DNA from: Acidaminococcus fermentans_A
GTDB lineage: Bacteria > Bacillota > Negativicutes > Acidaminococcales > Acidaminococcaceae
Length of the DNA: 64,000 nucleotides
Assembly: GCF_052216985.1 (NCBI RefSeq)
Contig: NZ_JBQOUY010000011.1
Location: 1 to 64,000 of the forward strand
Direction of reading: 5' to 3'
In this document: in pieces, positions 14,131-23,334 of the stretch
Position numbering within the stretch: the first letter of the stretch is position 1
Layout: each line of letters starts with the position of its first letter
The notes under the pieces: generated by a model
What the model saw: the letters and a program-made list of their open reading frames with translations, nothing else
Told to the model about the DNA's origin: nothing
Databases searched by the model: none
Program-made: the position numbers and the translations under genes

Positions 14131-15075
14131 ATGCTGCGTCATAAAGTAGATATCAACGCTTTCCAAAGAGTCATCCTGGTCCACAACCATAATTCTGGAA
14201 AGCAGAATTTTTTCAACGGGATCCACAACAATGTGGAAAGCATTGCCCGGCAGCTCATGCGGCTGTATGGGTCAGAACGTTTCCAGTACGTGACGGTGGG
14301 TACTTTTGCAGAAACCCAGGCTGTAGGGAAAAAAATCTGTGCCGAAAAGATCCAGTGGGTCATCGTAGCCGGTGGGGATGGAACCCTTCGGGCTCTAGTG
14401 GAAGAATGTGTGGATCAGGATTATTGGCCTTATGTGAGCATTTATCCGGCTGGTACGGTGAATCTGGTGGCCAAGGAACTAATGCAGAAAACCGACGTCC
14501 ACAACTGGATGTACCGGGTCTCCAAAGGGGTGACTACGCCGGTCTGCCTAGGGCGGGCCAACGACCGGATATTCCTGACAGTAGCCGGGATCGGGGTGGA
14601 TTCCATGGTGGTGCAGCAGGTGACCCCCAAAGAGAAGAAATACCTTTCTACTTTGGCCTATGTGCGCCAGAGCGGACGGGTGCTGGGGAATGAAATGCTC
14701 CTCCACAACTGGAAATACCGGTTCCAGGTGATGATCAACGGAGATGGGGTCTGGCATCAGGCCAGCTCGGTCATCGTGACCAAGAGCCGGTATTATGCGG
14801 GACGTTTTTCTCTGGTCAATGGCGGGTCTCTGTCCAATCCCACCATGCATGTTTGTCTCTTCACCAAGGGCAGATGTGTGGATTTCCTCCGATATACGGC
14901 GCTGATCGCCGCAGATATGCTGACCTTGGACAAAAGTGTGGAAATCTATCCGGCGCAACAGGTGGATATCCGCTGCAATGTGAAGAAATTCGCAGCAGAG
15001 CTGGATGGGGATGCAGTGGTCAATTCTCCCCTGTCCCTGATGCTGCTACCTAAATCCTTAGAGTTTATTTCTTGA
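14131..15075 (+). CDS. Diacylglycerol-kinase-family lipid kinase
   Basis: The 314-residue protein has the DAGK catalytic domain with the nucleotide loop VVAGGDGTLRALVEE in outline (GGDGT near residue 84). It also has the conserved YPAGTVNLVAKEL motif and a C-terminal beta-sandwich ending ELDGDAV. Family members phosphorylate diacylglycerol, sphingoid or other lipids. In this operon it could recycle diacylglycerol released by the downstream lipoteichoic-acid-synthase-like enzyme, which is an inference from position. Confidence 0.85.
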   Translation: MLRHKVDINAFQRVILVHNHNSGKQNFFNGIHNNVESIARQLMRLYGSERFQYVTVGTFAETQAVGKKICAEKIQWVIVAGGDGTLRALVEECVDQDYWPYVSIYPAGTVNLVAKELMQKTDVHNWMYRVSKGVTTPVCLGRANDRIFLTVAGIGVDSMVVQQVTPKEKKYLSTLAYVRQSGRVLGNEMLLHNWKYRFQVMINGDGVWHQASSVIVTKSRYYAGRFSLVNGGSLSNPTMHVCLFTKGRCVDFLRYTALIAADMLTLDKSVEIYPAQQVDIRCNVKKFAAELDGDAVVNSPLSLMLLPKSLEFIS

Positions 15076-15085
15076 GAGGCTGCCA

Positions 15086-17116
15086 GTGAAGAAGAAAGTG
15101 ATTTATGGAGTGATCCTGCTCCTGTGTTTTGCAGCGGAAGCCTATTACCGCTGGAATTTCCTCAAAGAGATTGTCCCATTTCCCTGGGCTGAATTCTGGT
15201 ATCATACCCTGAACTATTTCTGCCGGGATCTGCTGCTTTCCTGGGTGGTGATCTTCCTGTATGTCCAGCACCGGAGAATCCGGGACCGGGTGAAACGGTA
15301 TTTCCCTGTGGTGGTCACGGGAGTCCTGTATCTAGCAGATGCCTTCTTCATGGTATCTTATCTGGAACTAGATCCTGGTTTCATGACGACTCTTTCCGTG
15401 TTGGCCGGACTGTTCAATAACATCGTACTGGTGCTCCTGGCGGCCATGTGCTACCATCACTGGCCCAACCGGATCCTGAAGGCCGTCTATTTCCTGGTCT
15501 ACTATGTGACTTGTATCTTGATCCTGGGGGACGGGATCTATTTCTGGAATACCTCCATGCATGTGGAGAGCGTCTTATTCGACAACTTGAATATCTATGC
15601 TGCCAAAGGGATCCTGAGCACTACAGAGAATTGGCAGCTGGGGCTGATCGGAGCGGTCTTGCTGGCGTTCATCCCCTTGTTCCGGGTCAGCCGGCCCCGG
15701 CGGCAGAAACCCAATCTGCCCTGGTCCCTTTTGTGCGTGGTGCTGTTTGCCCTGGGACTCAACGGATCCTACCTGCTGCTGGCGGAAGGGGTCTACCATG
15801 CGGCGGACAGTGTGAGCGGACTGGATATCGAAGTGGATATGGAAAAAAGCCGGAAGCCCACCCGGGCCATGGTGGCCTATCCCATCAACGTGAACTTCTT
15901 CCACAAAGCTTTCTTCAAAACCGACAAGGTGGTCCATGATCCCTGGAAATACCAGGAACGGACCCTGTCGGAGAAGGACAAGGCTGCTCTGGAAGAACTG
16001 GGGATCCTGCCCAAACAGAAAATCGTACCCCGGAAGCAGTCGGCTTACGACCGGGTGGTGATGCTGATCCTGGAAAGCGTCCACCGTGACTACCTCCATC
16101 ATTACAACCCCAGCATCCCGGCGGATGCTACGCCTTATCTGGATTCCCTGCTGAAAAAATATCCCCGGATCGATCATTATTATTCCTCTGCTGTACCTAC
16201 CACCCAGGGACTCAATGCTACTTTCCGGTCCCAGCTGGTCTACGACAAGGACTTGCCCGGCGAGCGGCAGCCCTCCCTGTTCCGGAGCCTCCAGCAGGCC
16301 GGTTATGCAGGGTATTTCATCAATGCTTCCAGCCGGTACTATGCCAATGAATACCGGGAATATCCTGCCCAGTTTGGGATGGAACACTATCTGGCGAAAG
16401 AAGATCTGGGGAACATGGGGTACAAGGGGGCCAGCGGCTGGGGCTTCCACAACGACGTCATGTATGATGTGGCCCTGAAGACCCTGGCGGAACATCGTGG
16501 CCAGAAGCTGTTCCTGGTGTGCAAGACCCTGGACATGCATCAGCCCTATCCCTATTACGGATATACCTATGCGGAGATGCCGGAAGATGTACGGGATAAC
16601 GGGACTGCTACCGTTTGCGGCATGTACTGGGTGGATAAGACCATCCAACATTTCTTCGAAGAAGCTTCCAAACAGGGGCTGATGGATGACCGGACCTTGT
16701 TCATCGTGACAGCTGACCACAATCCCCATTCTGGCGGGGAATATAAGACCCTGGTGAGCAATCCTCAGGACAAGCAGAGCGTGGCCCCCATTCCGGTGAT
16801 CTTCATTTCGAAGAACCTGGCGCCGCTGGCAGAACTGGACGGATCCATGTATGCCAGCCAGCAGGATATGGCTCCTACTCTGCTGACCCTGCTGGGGCAG
16901 CCGGTGCCTCCGGAATTTTTGGGGCGGGACCTGCTCCAGACAGTGCCTCATCCCTATGCTCTGGGGTATTTTGGCGGCAAAGCTTATTATTATTCGGCTG
17001 ACCGGAGTTTCGTGGCTACCCTGGATGAAGAGAAGCCGGATACGGAAGAAAAGGATGCCCTGGCCAACTACATCATGTACGGCTATGTAAAGAGGCATAT
17101 CGAGTTTATGAGGTAG
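15086..17116 (+). CDS. LTA synthase/sulfatase-family membrane phosphotransferase
   Basis: The 676-residue protein has five membrane helices in residues 1-230, then an extracytoplasmic alkaline-phosphatase-fold domain. The likely nucleophile is Thr372 or Thr373 in VPTTQGLNATF. Metal-binding signatures include LILESVHRD near residue 328 and VTADHNPH near residue 548. Relatives transfer glycerol phosphate from phosphatidylglycerol or phosphoethanolamine to lipids and glycans. With a GtrA-like protein and lipid kinase upstream, it may decorate an envelope glycan; the acceptor is unknown. The start is GTG, with GAGAGG upstream and the previous stop 10 bases away. Confidence 0.82.
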   Translation: MKKKVIYGVILLLCFAAEAYYRWNFLKEIVPFPWAEFWYHTLNYFCRDLLLSWVVIFLYVQHRRIRDRVKRYFPVVVTGVLYLADAFFMVSYLELDPGFMTTLSVLAGLFNNIVLVLLAAMCYHHWPNRILKAVYFLVYYVTCILILGDGIYFWNTSMHVESVLFDNLNIYAAKGILSTTENWQLGLIGAVLLAFIPLFRVSRPRRQKPNLPWSLLCVVLFALGLNGSYLLLAEGVYHAADSVSGLDIEVDMEKSRKPTRAMVAYPINVNFFHKAFFKTDKVVHDPWKYQERTLSEKDKAALEELGILPKQKIVPRKQSAYDRVVMLILESVHRDYLHHYNPSIPADATPYLDSLLKKYPRIDHYYSSAVPTTQGLNATFRSQLVYDKDLPGERQPSLFRSLQQAGYAGYFINASSRYYANEYREYPAQFGMEHYLAKEDLGNMGYKGASGWGFHNDVMYDVALKTLAEHRGQKLFLVCKTLDMHQPYPYYGYTYAEMPEDVRDNGTATVCGMYWVDKTIQHFFEEASKQGLMDDRTLFIVTADHNPHSGGEYKTLVSNPQDKQSVAPIPVIFISKNLAPLAELDGSMYASQQDMAPTLLTLLGQPVPPEFLGRDLLQTVPHPYALGYFGGKAYYYSADRSFVATLDEEKPDTEEKDALANYIMYGYVKRHIEFMR

Positions 17117-17127
17117 GAGTTGATTGG

Positions 17128-18495
17128 TTGACTGCAATGACGTTTACGGGAACCGGTACTTTCCGTTCCCGTCTGAAGAAGATCCTGGGAGTGATGATCC
17201 CCATCCTGATCACCCAGCTCTGTATCACGGGGATGAGCCTTTTCGATACGGTGATGAGCGGCCATGCCGGGACCTCTGAACTGGCCGGGGTAGCCATCGG
17301 CACCAATGTGTGGATGCCGGTGTTCACCGGGCTCAATGGGATCCTCCAGGCTTTGACCCCTATCGTGGCCAACTACCGGGGAGCACGGCAGTTCCAGAAG
17401 ATTTCCGGAGCTGTGGCCAGTGGTCTGGCCCTGGCCTGTGCCCTGGCCGTGACGGTGATCGGGGCCGGTTCCCAGTTGCTGCCTAGGATTCTGGACACCA
17501 TGAGCCTGGATCCGGAAGTCAGGACGGTAGCTTTCCGGTACCTAGGCTTCGTAGCCTGGGGCATCCTACCTTTATTCTGTGCCAATATCCTCCGTTCCTT
17601 TGTGGACACCATGGGATATACCCAGATGACCATGCGGCTCTTCATCTTGACCATGCCGGTGAATACCTGTATGAACTATATCTTTATCTTCGGCAAAATG
17701 GGAGCTCCGGCCCTGGGAGGTCCGGGAGCCGGAGTAGGGACGGCCATCACCTGCTGGCTGCTCTTCCTCTCCTTCGCTTTCCTGGTGATCCGGTTGCAGG
17801 TATTCCGAGATTTTCATGTATTCCGGACTTCCGGTTTTTCATTCCGCCATATCCGGGAACATCTGCGCATCGGCATCCCCATGGGGTTAGCCATCTTCTT
17901 GGAAACCAGCTTCTTCGGAGTGGAATGCCTGCTGGTATCCCGGTTCGGGACCGTGGTGGTGGCAGCCAACCAGGCGGCCATGAGTTTCTGCAATATGCTG
18001 TACATGGTGCCCCTGAGTTTTTCCCTGTCACTGACCATCATCGTAGGAGCCTATGTGGGAGCCCGGGATTTTGTTCAGGCCAAGGCCTATGCAGATACGG
18101 GACGGCTGTCTAACATCCTGATCGGGGCTTTCTTCGGCTGCTGTCTGTTCCTGGGCAGAGGGCTGATTGCCCGGCTCTATACGGCGGATCTGAATCTGAT
18201 GGATCCCATCATGCACTTCCTGACCTTTGCCGTAGCCTTCCAATTCTTTGACAGCACGGCTGCGCCCATCCAGGGTGTCCTCCGGGGCTACAAGGATGTA
18301 AAGGCCACTTTTTATTCCGCTTTGGCGGCTTATTGGGGCATTGCCCTGCCCTTTGGGTTGTTCCTGGACCACGGGCTCCACAAGGGCCCGGACGGTTATT
18401 GGCTGGGGCTCATCACCGGTATTTTCTTCTCCGCCGCCTTCCTGAGCCTGCGGCTGCGGTATATGGAACGCAAAAAAAAGGAGGCTGTTGCATAA
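17128..18495 (+). CDS. MATE-family efflux transporter
   Basis: The 455-residue protein has twelve hydrophobic helices and MATE hallmarks: ITQLCITGMSLFDTVMSGHAG at the start and a repeated half from about residue 235. NorM-type members export drugs in exchange for Na+ or H+. The likely start is TTG at 17128 with GGAG 8 bases upstream; an ATG three codons later is the alternative. Its stop codon lies in the loop of a GTTGC hairpin. It is the last gene of the dnaX-led run. Confidence 0.9.
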   Translation: MTAMTFTGTGTFRSRLKKILGVMIPILITQLCITGMSLFDTVMSGHAGTSELAGVAIGTNVWMPVFTGLNGILQALTPIVANYRGARQFQKISGAVASGLALACALAVTVIGAGSQLLPRILDTMSLDPEVRTVAFRYLGFVAWGILPLFCANILRSFVDTMGYTQMTMRLFILTMPVNTCMNYIFIFGKMGAPALGGPGAGVGTAITCWLLFLSFAFLVIRLQVFRDFHVFRTSGFSFRHIREHLRIGIPMGLAIFLETSFFGVECLLVSRFGTVVVAANQAAMSFCNMLYMVPLSFSLSLTIIVGAYVGARDFVQAKAYADTGRLSNILIGAFFGCCLFLGRGLIARLYTADLNLMDPIMHFLTFAVAFQFFDSTAAPIQGVLRGYKDVKATFYSALAAYWGIALPFGLFLDHGLHKGPDGYWLGLITGIFFSAAFLSLRLRYMERKKKEAVA

Positions 18496-18505
18496 GCAAC
18501 AGCCT
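18472..18505 (-). terminator. GTTGC-type hairpin oriented for leftward transcripts
   Basis: AGGCTGTTGC (18482-18491) pairs perfectly with GCAACAGCCT (18496-18505), and the MATE stop codon lies in the loop. An A8 run on the left (18472-18479) gives a T-run only on the minus strand, so it should stop transcripts from the chromate-transporter genes. Confidence 0.7.
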
Positions 18506-18517
18506 GTCATAAAGCGC

Positions 18518-18539
18518 ATGACGACTGACGTATGACGAA
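18518..18539. repeat. Degenerate short-word tract between two hairpins
   Basis: Words ATGACGACTGACGTATGACGA fill the space between the two oppositely oriented terminators. Confidence 0.45.
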
Positions 18540-18576
18540 GGGGATGTTGCACAAGACATGCAACATCCCCTCTTTT
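18540..18576 (+). terminator. GTTGC-type terminator for rightward transcripts
   Basis: GGGGATGTTGCA (18540-18551) pairs with TGCAACATCCCC (18559-18570), followed by TCTTTT. It lies beyond the leftward terminator, so the convergent transcripts overlap by about 70-100 bases. Confidence 0.75.
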
Positions 18577-18578
18577 CC

Positions 18579-19151
18579 TTACCCCGCAAAATGGAATACC
18601 ACCCCTACCACAGCCGAAGCGGCCAGGAAGGCGATGGGATGGATTTTTTTGTATCGGTTGGTGAGCAGGAACAGGATCACAGCCAGCAAGATGGAGGGCA
18701 GGTTCAGCAGCCCAGCCATGTTTCCCGTTTTCCAGGCTTCGGGATGGAGCAGGGTGACCCGGGCGACCAGGAACCCGGCTGCAGCGATCAGACCGGCGGA
18801 AGCGGCCCGCAGTCCGTACATTACGGCTTTGACATATTTGCTGTCTCCGAATTTCTTCAAGAACTGGGAAACGATGATGATCACGATGACGGAAGGAGTG
18901 ATAAGGCCCAAGGTTGCGATCACAGCCCCGGAAAGGCCGGTGATATGATACCCTACATAGGTAGCCGTATTGACTCCGATGGGACCAGGTGTGGATTCAG
19001 AGACGGCGATCATGTTCAGCAGGTCCGTCTCTGTGAACCAGCCCGTAGCAGCTGAGAGTTTAGTCAGGAACGGGATAGTAGCCATGCCTCCGCCGATGGC
19101 GAACAGCCCGATCTTAAAAAATTCACAAAAAAGGTGGAAGAAAAGCCCCAT
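18579..19151 (-). CDS. Chromate transporter (ChrA) half protein
   Basis: The 190-residue protein is one short ChrA domain with about five membrane helices. The motif FFKIGLFAIGGGMATIPFL and the ESTPGPIGVNTATYVGY loop are typical. Short-chain ChrA proteins usually work as pairs; the substrate may be chromate or another oxyanion such as sulfate. Its ATG overlaps the last base of the preceding stop codon (TAATG), indicating translational coupling with the partner half. Confidence 0.88.
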   Translation of the reverse strand: MGLFFHLFCEFFKIGLFAIGGGMATIPFLTKLSAATGWFTETDLLNMIAVSESTPGPIGVNTATYVGYHITGLSGAVIATLGLITPSVIVIIIVSQFLKKFGDSKYVKAVMYGLRAASAGLIAAAGFLVARVTLLHPEAWKTGNMAGLLNLPSILLAVILFLLTNRYKKIHPIAFLAASAVVGVVFHFAG

Positions 19152-19690
19152 TACAATGCACCTCCTGCTTTTTTTGCTGCCAGGCCAACCATTCCGGAAA
19201 AGACAACCAGCCAGGCAGGAGAAAGGGTGGAGAATAAGTTGATCCCCATGACCGCTAGGAACAGCAGACAGGTCAGTTTATCCACCAGGGCTCCTTTAGC
19301 CAGCTTCTTGATAGCATTGAAGATCAGCACACAGACGCAGACCCGGATGCCGGCAAAGGCATCTTTGACGAATTGGATCTGGGAAAAATTGGAAAGGAAA
19401 GCAGCAATCACCGTGATGATCACCAGAGAAGGGAAGACTACGCCTAAGGTAGCGACGATCCCGCCAGGGATCCCTCTTTTCTTCATCCCGATGAAAGTGG
19501 CCGTATTGACGGCGATGACGCCAGGGGTACACTGTCCCACAGCATAATAATCGGCTAGTTCCTCCTCGGTAGCCCAATGGTATTTTTCCACGACCTCTGC
19601 CTGGAGAATGGGGAGCATGGCATAGCCCCCTCCGAATGTGACGGCTCCGATACGGGCAAATACCGTGAACAGCTGGATCAGTTCATCCAT
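19151..19690 (-). CDS. Chromate transporter (ChrA) half protein, first of pair
   Basis: The 179-residue protein carries the same ChrA signatures as its partner (FARIGAVTFGGGYAMLPIL and CTPGVIAVNTATFIG). I chose the ATG at 19690 because GGAGGTG is 6 bases upstream; the open frame continues further but without a start signal. It is divergent from the wecA-like gene. Together the two genes make the split equivalent of long-chain ChrA. Confidence 0.88.
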   Translation of the reverse strand: MDELIQLFTVFARIGAVTFGGGYAMLPILQAEVVEKYHWATEEELADYYAVGQCTPGVIAVNTATFIGMKKRGIPGGIVATLGVVFPSLVIITVIAAFLSNFSQIQFVKDAFAGIRVCVCVLIFNAIKKLAKGALVDKLTCLLFLAVMGINLFSTLSPAWLVVFSGMVGLAAKKAGGAL

Positions 19691-19805
19691 AGAAACACCT
19701 CCGATGGTCTTCAGTTTATCACGTGACAGAAGGACTGTAAACCGAAATGACAGGATTGAAACAAGAAAATATGGTAAAATTGTCCCCAAGGAGCAGGGGA
19801 AGAAA

Positions 19806-19834
19806 TTGTAGATTTTCCCAAACTGTACTATAAT
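19806..19834 (+). promoter_or_regulatory. Candidate promoter of the wecA-wecB-atp run
   Basis: TTGTAG (19806-19811), a 17-base spacer and TATAAT (19829-19834). The leader to the GTG at 19927 is about 85 bases and contains a small GGGAAAATAGATTTTCCC hairpin (19877-19894). Confidence 0.5.
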
Positions 19835-19926
19835 AAATCTGTATGAGTGAAAAAGTAGGATAATATCACCGAGAAAAGGGAAAATAGATTTTCCCTGGGC
19901 GGGAAATCCGCAGAAAGGCTTGTTTT

Positions 19927-20940
19927 GTGAAGACATATTTACTGGCATTGAGCATATCGCTGATCATCAGCTGGGTCCTGACACCCTTTGTGAAGAAACT
20001 GGCATTCCGCATCGGAGCAGTGGACCGCCCCAATGCACGGAAAGTCCATCATCGGATCATGCCACGGATGGGAGGCCTGGCTATTTATCTTGGGTTCATG
20101 GCAGCTGCTGTCGTCAGCATGGAATTGACCCGGGATGTGGTGGGGATCTTGTTGGGCGGCACGGTGATCGCCATCGTAGGGATTTTGGATGATATGTTCC
20201 AGCTGGCAGCGAAAGTCAAGCTGGTCGGCCAAATTGTGGCAGCCTTGGTCCCGGTCTGCTTCGGGATCCGGATCGAGTGGCTCAACAATCCCTGGGGCGG
20301 CTATTTTTATTTGAATTATCTTTCCATCCCTTTTACCGTGTTCTGGATCGTCAGCTTTACCAACGTGGTGAATCTGATCGATGGACTGGATGGCCTGGCA
20401 GCCGGTGTATCTGCCATTGCCTCTGTCACCATCATCATGGTGGCCCTGCAGCAGGGGCTGTATCCGGTGGCTGTCCTGACGGCGGCTCTGGCGGGGGGCA
20501 TCATCGGCTTCATCCGGTATAATTTCAATCCGGCTACCATTTTCATGGGGGACACAGGGAGCCTTTTCCTGGGGTATATGCTGGCGGCCATCTCCATTTT
20601 TGGAGCGGTGAAGAGTGCAGCTACCATTGCCCTGCTGGTCCCTGCCATTGCGTTGGGCCTTCCCATCATGGATACAGCGTTTGCCATTGTACGCCGTTAT
20701 AAAAACGGGCGGCCGATCTTCAGCCCGGATAAAGGCCATATCCATCATCGTCTGCTGGCCATGGGCTTCAGTCAGCGGCAGGCTGTGATTTTCATGTATT
20801 TGATCAGTGCAGGGCTCTGCCTTACGGCGGTGCTCCTGACAGAAATGGAGGGGATCTATGCCATTGCGCTGCTGGTATTCCTGCTGGCAGTGATTTTCAT
20901 TGGTGCTCGGAAAATAGGAATTTTACAGGATAGATCATGA
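19927..20940 (+). CDS. Undecaprenyl-phosphate GlcNAc-1-phosphate transferase (WecA/TagO/MraY family)
   Basis: The 337-residue enzyme has about eleven membrane helices. Family motifs are DRPNARKVH, ILDDMFQLAAKVKL, NVVNLIDGLDGLAAG, GDTGSLFLGY and PDKGHIHHRLL. It transfers a sugar-1-phosphate to undecaprenyl phosphate, starting synthesis of a surface polysaccharide. MraY is less likely because the DRPNARKVH and HIHH motifs match the WecA/TagO branch. The start is GTG with GAAAGG upstream. wecB follows after 17 bases, consistent with a shared pathway. Confidence 0.9.
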   Translation: MKTYLLALSISLIISWVLTPFVKKLAFRIGAVDRPNARKVHHRIMPRMGGLAIYLGFMAAAVVSMELTRDVVGILLGGTVIAIVGILDDMFQLAAKVKLVGQIVAALVPVCFGIRIEWLNNPWGGYFYLNYLSIPFTVFWIVSFTNVVNLIDGLDGLAAGVSAIASVTIIMVALQQGLYPVAVLTAALAGGIIGFIRYNFNPATIFMGDTGSLFLGYMLAAISIFGAVKSAATIALLVPAIALGLPIMDTAFAIVRRYKNGRPIFSPDKGHIHHRLLAMGFSQRQAVIFMYLISAGLCLTAVLLTEMEGIYAIALLVFLLAVIFIGARKIGILQDRS

Positions 20941-20957
20941 AATAGGGGCGAAGGAAA

Positions 20958-22124
20958 ATGAACAAATTGAAAGTCATGACGATTTTTGGTACCCGTCCGG
21001 AAGCCATCAAGATGTGCCCGCTGGTACTGGAAATGAAAAAGTATCCGGATATGCTGGAGCCCATCGTTGCGGTGACAGCCCAGCACCGGGAAATGCTGGA
21101 TCAAGTGCTGGACTTGTTCCAGATCAAACCGGATTATGATCTGAACATCATGACCGCAGGCCAGACTTTGTATGATGTGACCAGCCGGGCCTTGATGGGC
21201 CTGAAGGAAGTCCTGGAACAGGCACAGCCTGATCTGGTCCTGGTCCATGGGGATACCACGACTACTTTTGTGGGTGCGCTGGCTTCTTTCTACAAGCAGA
21301 TCCCTGTGGGCCATGTGGAAGCGGGGCTCCGGACGGGGAACAAATATTCTCCGTTCCCGGAAGAGATGAACCGGAAACTAACGGCAGCCATCACAGACTT
21401 CCATTTTGCACCGACGGCTAATGCCAAGGCCAATCTCCTGAAGGAAAATATCAAAGAGGATAGTATCTATGTAACCGGGAATACGGTGATCGACGCCCTC
21501 CAGGCTACGGTGAAGGATTCTTTCGACTTCCATAATCCCAAACTGGAGGAAGCCATCCGTTCTGACCATAAACTGATCCTCATGACTACCCATCGGAGAG
21601 AGAATCTGGGCGCGCCCATGCGCCATGTTTACCAGGCCTTGAAAGAAGTCCTGAAGGACAATCCCCAGGCGGAAGCCATCTTCCCCATGCACAAGAATCC
21701 CAAAGTGCGGGAAGTAGCAGAAGCGGTCTTGGGGAAAATGGATCGGGTCCATCTGCTGGAACCTATGGAGTATGAACCTTTTGCCAACCTGATGGCCCGG
21801 GTAGATATTGTTTTGACGGATTCCGGCGGCATCCAGGAAGAGGCTCCTGCTTTGGGCAAACCAGTCCTGGTGCTGCGCAGTACAACGGAACGCCCGGAGG
21901 CTGTTGCCGCCGGTACAGTGAAACTGATCGGCACTGGGAAGGAAGATGTGTATGCTGCCACCTGCCGTCTTCTGAACGATGAAAAATATTACCGGTCCAT
22001 GGCAGAAGCTGTCAATCCCTATGGGGATGGGCAGGCTGCCAGCCGGATCGTCACCTATCTGCTCCATACCCATGGGTATCCTGTGGAACTGATGCCGGAA
22101 TTCCATGGGGGACAGCAAGAGTAG
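20958..22124 (+). CDS. wecB: UDP-N-acetylglucosamine 2-epimerase (non-hydrolysing)
   Basis: The 388-residue enzyme interconverts UDP-GlcNAc and UDP-ManNAc for envelope polysaccharides. Motifs include FGTRPEAIKM at residues 10-19, VHGDTTTTFVGAL, GHVEAGLRTG and TDSGGIQEEAP, with length as expected. The preceding wecA-like gene supports the role. The following ATP synthase genes start 6 bases after its stop, so they may be partly co-transcribed. Confidence 0.94.
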   Translation: MNKLKVMTIFGTRPEAIKMCPLVLEMKKYPDMLEPIVAVTAQHREMLDQVLDLFQIKPDYDLNIMTAGQTLYDVTSRALMGLKEVLEQAQPDLVLVHGDTTTTFVGALASFYKQIPVGHVEAGLRTGNKYSPFPEEMNRKLTAAITDFHFAPTANAKANLLKENIKEDSIYVTGNTVIDALQATVKDSFDFHNPKLEEAIRSDHKLILMTTHRRENLGAPMRHVYQALKEVLKDNPQAEAIFPMHKNPKVREVAEAVLGKMDRVHLLEPMEYEPFANLMARVDIVLTDSGGIQEEAPALGKPVLVLRSTTERPEAVAAGTVKLIGTGKEDVYAATCRLLNDEKYYRSMAEAVNPYGDGQAASRIVTYLLHTHGYPVELMPEFHGGQQE

Positions 22125-22130
22125 CCGGAA

Positions 22131-22571
22131 ATGGATTTCCGGAAAGCAGTTCCGGGAACTCCCGACGGGAATCTGCTCCAGCTCTTGGGAGGACAGCTTC
22201 GGAGCCTCTTCCGGAAACAGGCGGTACTGGCCGGCTGCTTCCTGGTCCTGGCTCTGGTGTCAGGAGGGGATGGCCGAGGGGCCGTTTTGGGAACGGCTGC
22301 CGGGCTGTCCGATACATTCCTGGTGCTGTGGGGAATCCACCGGGGCATGCGGAAGGAGCCTGGAAAAGCGGCCCTTGCCATGCACCGGACCATGTTTTGC
22401 CGCATTGCCGTCCTCCTGTGCTGGACACTGCTGGCCCTGCGGTACCGGTGGCAGTCGGTGCTGGTCATGGCCGGTTTCCTGATCTTGAATGTGGGGTTGA
22501 TCATCCAGATGGCCCGGTGCCGTCTTGGATGCCGGGAACCCTGGATGTCCAGAGTTTCCGATAAAAAATAA
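22131..22571 (+). CDS. ATP synthase protein I-like membrane protein
   Basis: The 146-residue protein has four hydrophobic segments after a polar N-terminus and lies directly before atpB. This is the place and topology of AtpI/ATP-synthase-I proteins, which help assemble the c-ring. Sequence similarity by eye is weak, so the call rests mainly on topology and position. The Shine-Dalgarno is poor and the ATG starts 6 bases after the wecB stop, suggesting coupling. Confidence 0.6.
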   Translation: MDFRKAVPGTPDGNLLQLLGGQLRSLFRKQAVLAGCFLVLALVSGGDGRGAVLGTAAGLSDTFLVLWGIHRGMRKEPGKAALAMHRTMFCRIAVLLCWTLLALRYRWQSVLVMAGFLILNVGLIIQMARCRLGCREPWMSRVSDKK

Positions 22572-22598
22572 AAATCTTGTAAAGGAAGTGATACGTAT

Positions 22599-23306
22599 AT
22601 GGGAATTGCAGAAGCTGCAAGTTCGGAAGTCATCCATTATGGGACTACAGAAGTCCTGCCGGGGATCAGCCTGAATATGCAGACCCTCTATATGTCCTGG
22701 CTCACCATGCTGATCGTGGCCGCAATCGTCTTTGCCGCCACCCGCCGGGTGCGGGAGATTCCCTATGGAATCCAGAATTTGGTGGAGATGATCGTTGAGT
22801 GGCTGGAGAAATTGATGGATGCCAACCTTGGGGTAGAAGGACGCCGGGTGGCCACGCCTTTTGTCCTGACGCTGTTCCTGTACATCTTTGTGGGGAACGA
22901 GCTGGGGCTGATGCCTTCTGTGGGCGTGCATCTGTCTTCACCGACCAATGACATCAACGTGGCACTGGGACTTTCCATTACGGTCGCCGTTGCCACCTAT
23001 ATCATTGGGGTCATCCAGCAGGGGCCCAGATACTTCAAACATCTGGTTTCTCCCTTTGCCCTGATGCTCCCGCTGAACATCATCGAAGAACTGGCCAAAC
23101 CGCTGACCATGGCTCTGCGTCTTTTCGGGAATATCCTGGCAGGGGAAATCCTGCTGGCTGTGCTGTATATGCTGGTACCTTGGGTGGTACCGAACCTGTG
23201 GATCGGTTTCAGCCTGATCATAGGTTTTCTCCAGGCTTTCATCTTTACGATGCTGACCGTGATTGCCCTGGCTCCGATTTTTAAGCAAGTCCATTCCAAC
23301 AAATAA
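22599..23306 (+). CDS. atpB: ATP synthase F0 subunit a
   Basis: The 235-residue membrane subunit forms the ion half-channels beside the c-ring. The essential arginine lies in LTMALRLFGNILAGE, and the family motif FVGNELGLMPS is present. Five or more membrane helices are predicted. It is preceded by GGAAGTG and followed 28 bases later by atpE. Confidence 0.94.
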   Translation: MGIAEAASSEVIHYGTTEVLPGISLNMQTLYMSWLTMLIVAAIVFAATRRVREIPYGIQNLVEMIVEWLEKLMDANLGVEGRRVATPFVLTLFLYIFVGNELGLMPSVGVHLSSPTNDINVALGLSITVAVATYIIGVIQQGPRYFKHLVSPFALMLPLNIIEELAKPLTMALRLFGNILAGEILLAVLYMLVPWVVPNLWIGFSLIIGFLQAFIFTMLTVIALAPIFKQVHSNK

Positions 23307-23334
23307 AAGTCTGGAAAAAGAAAGGATGTAAAAA

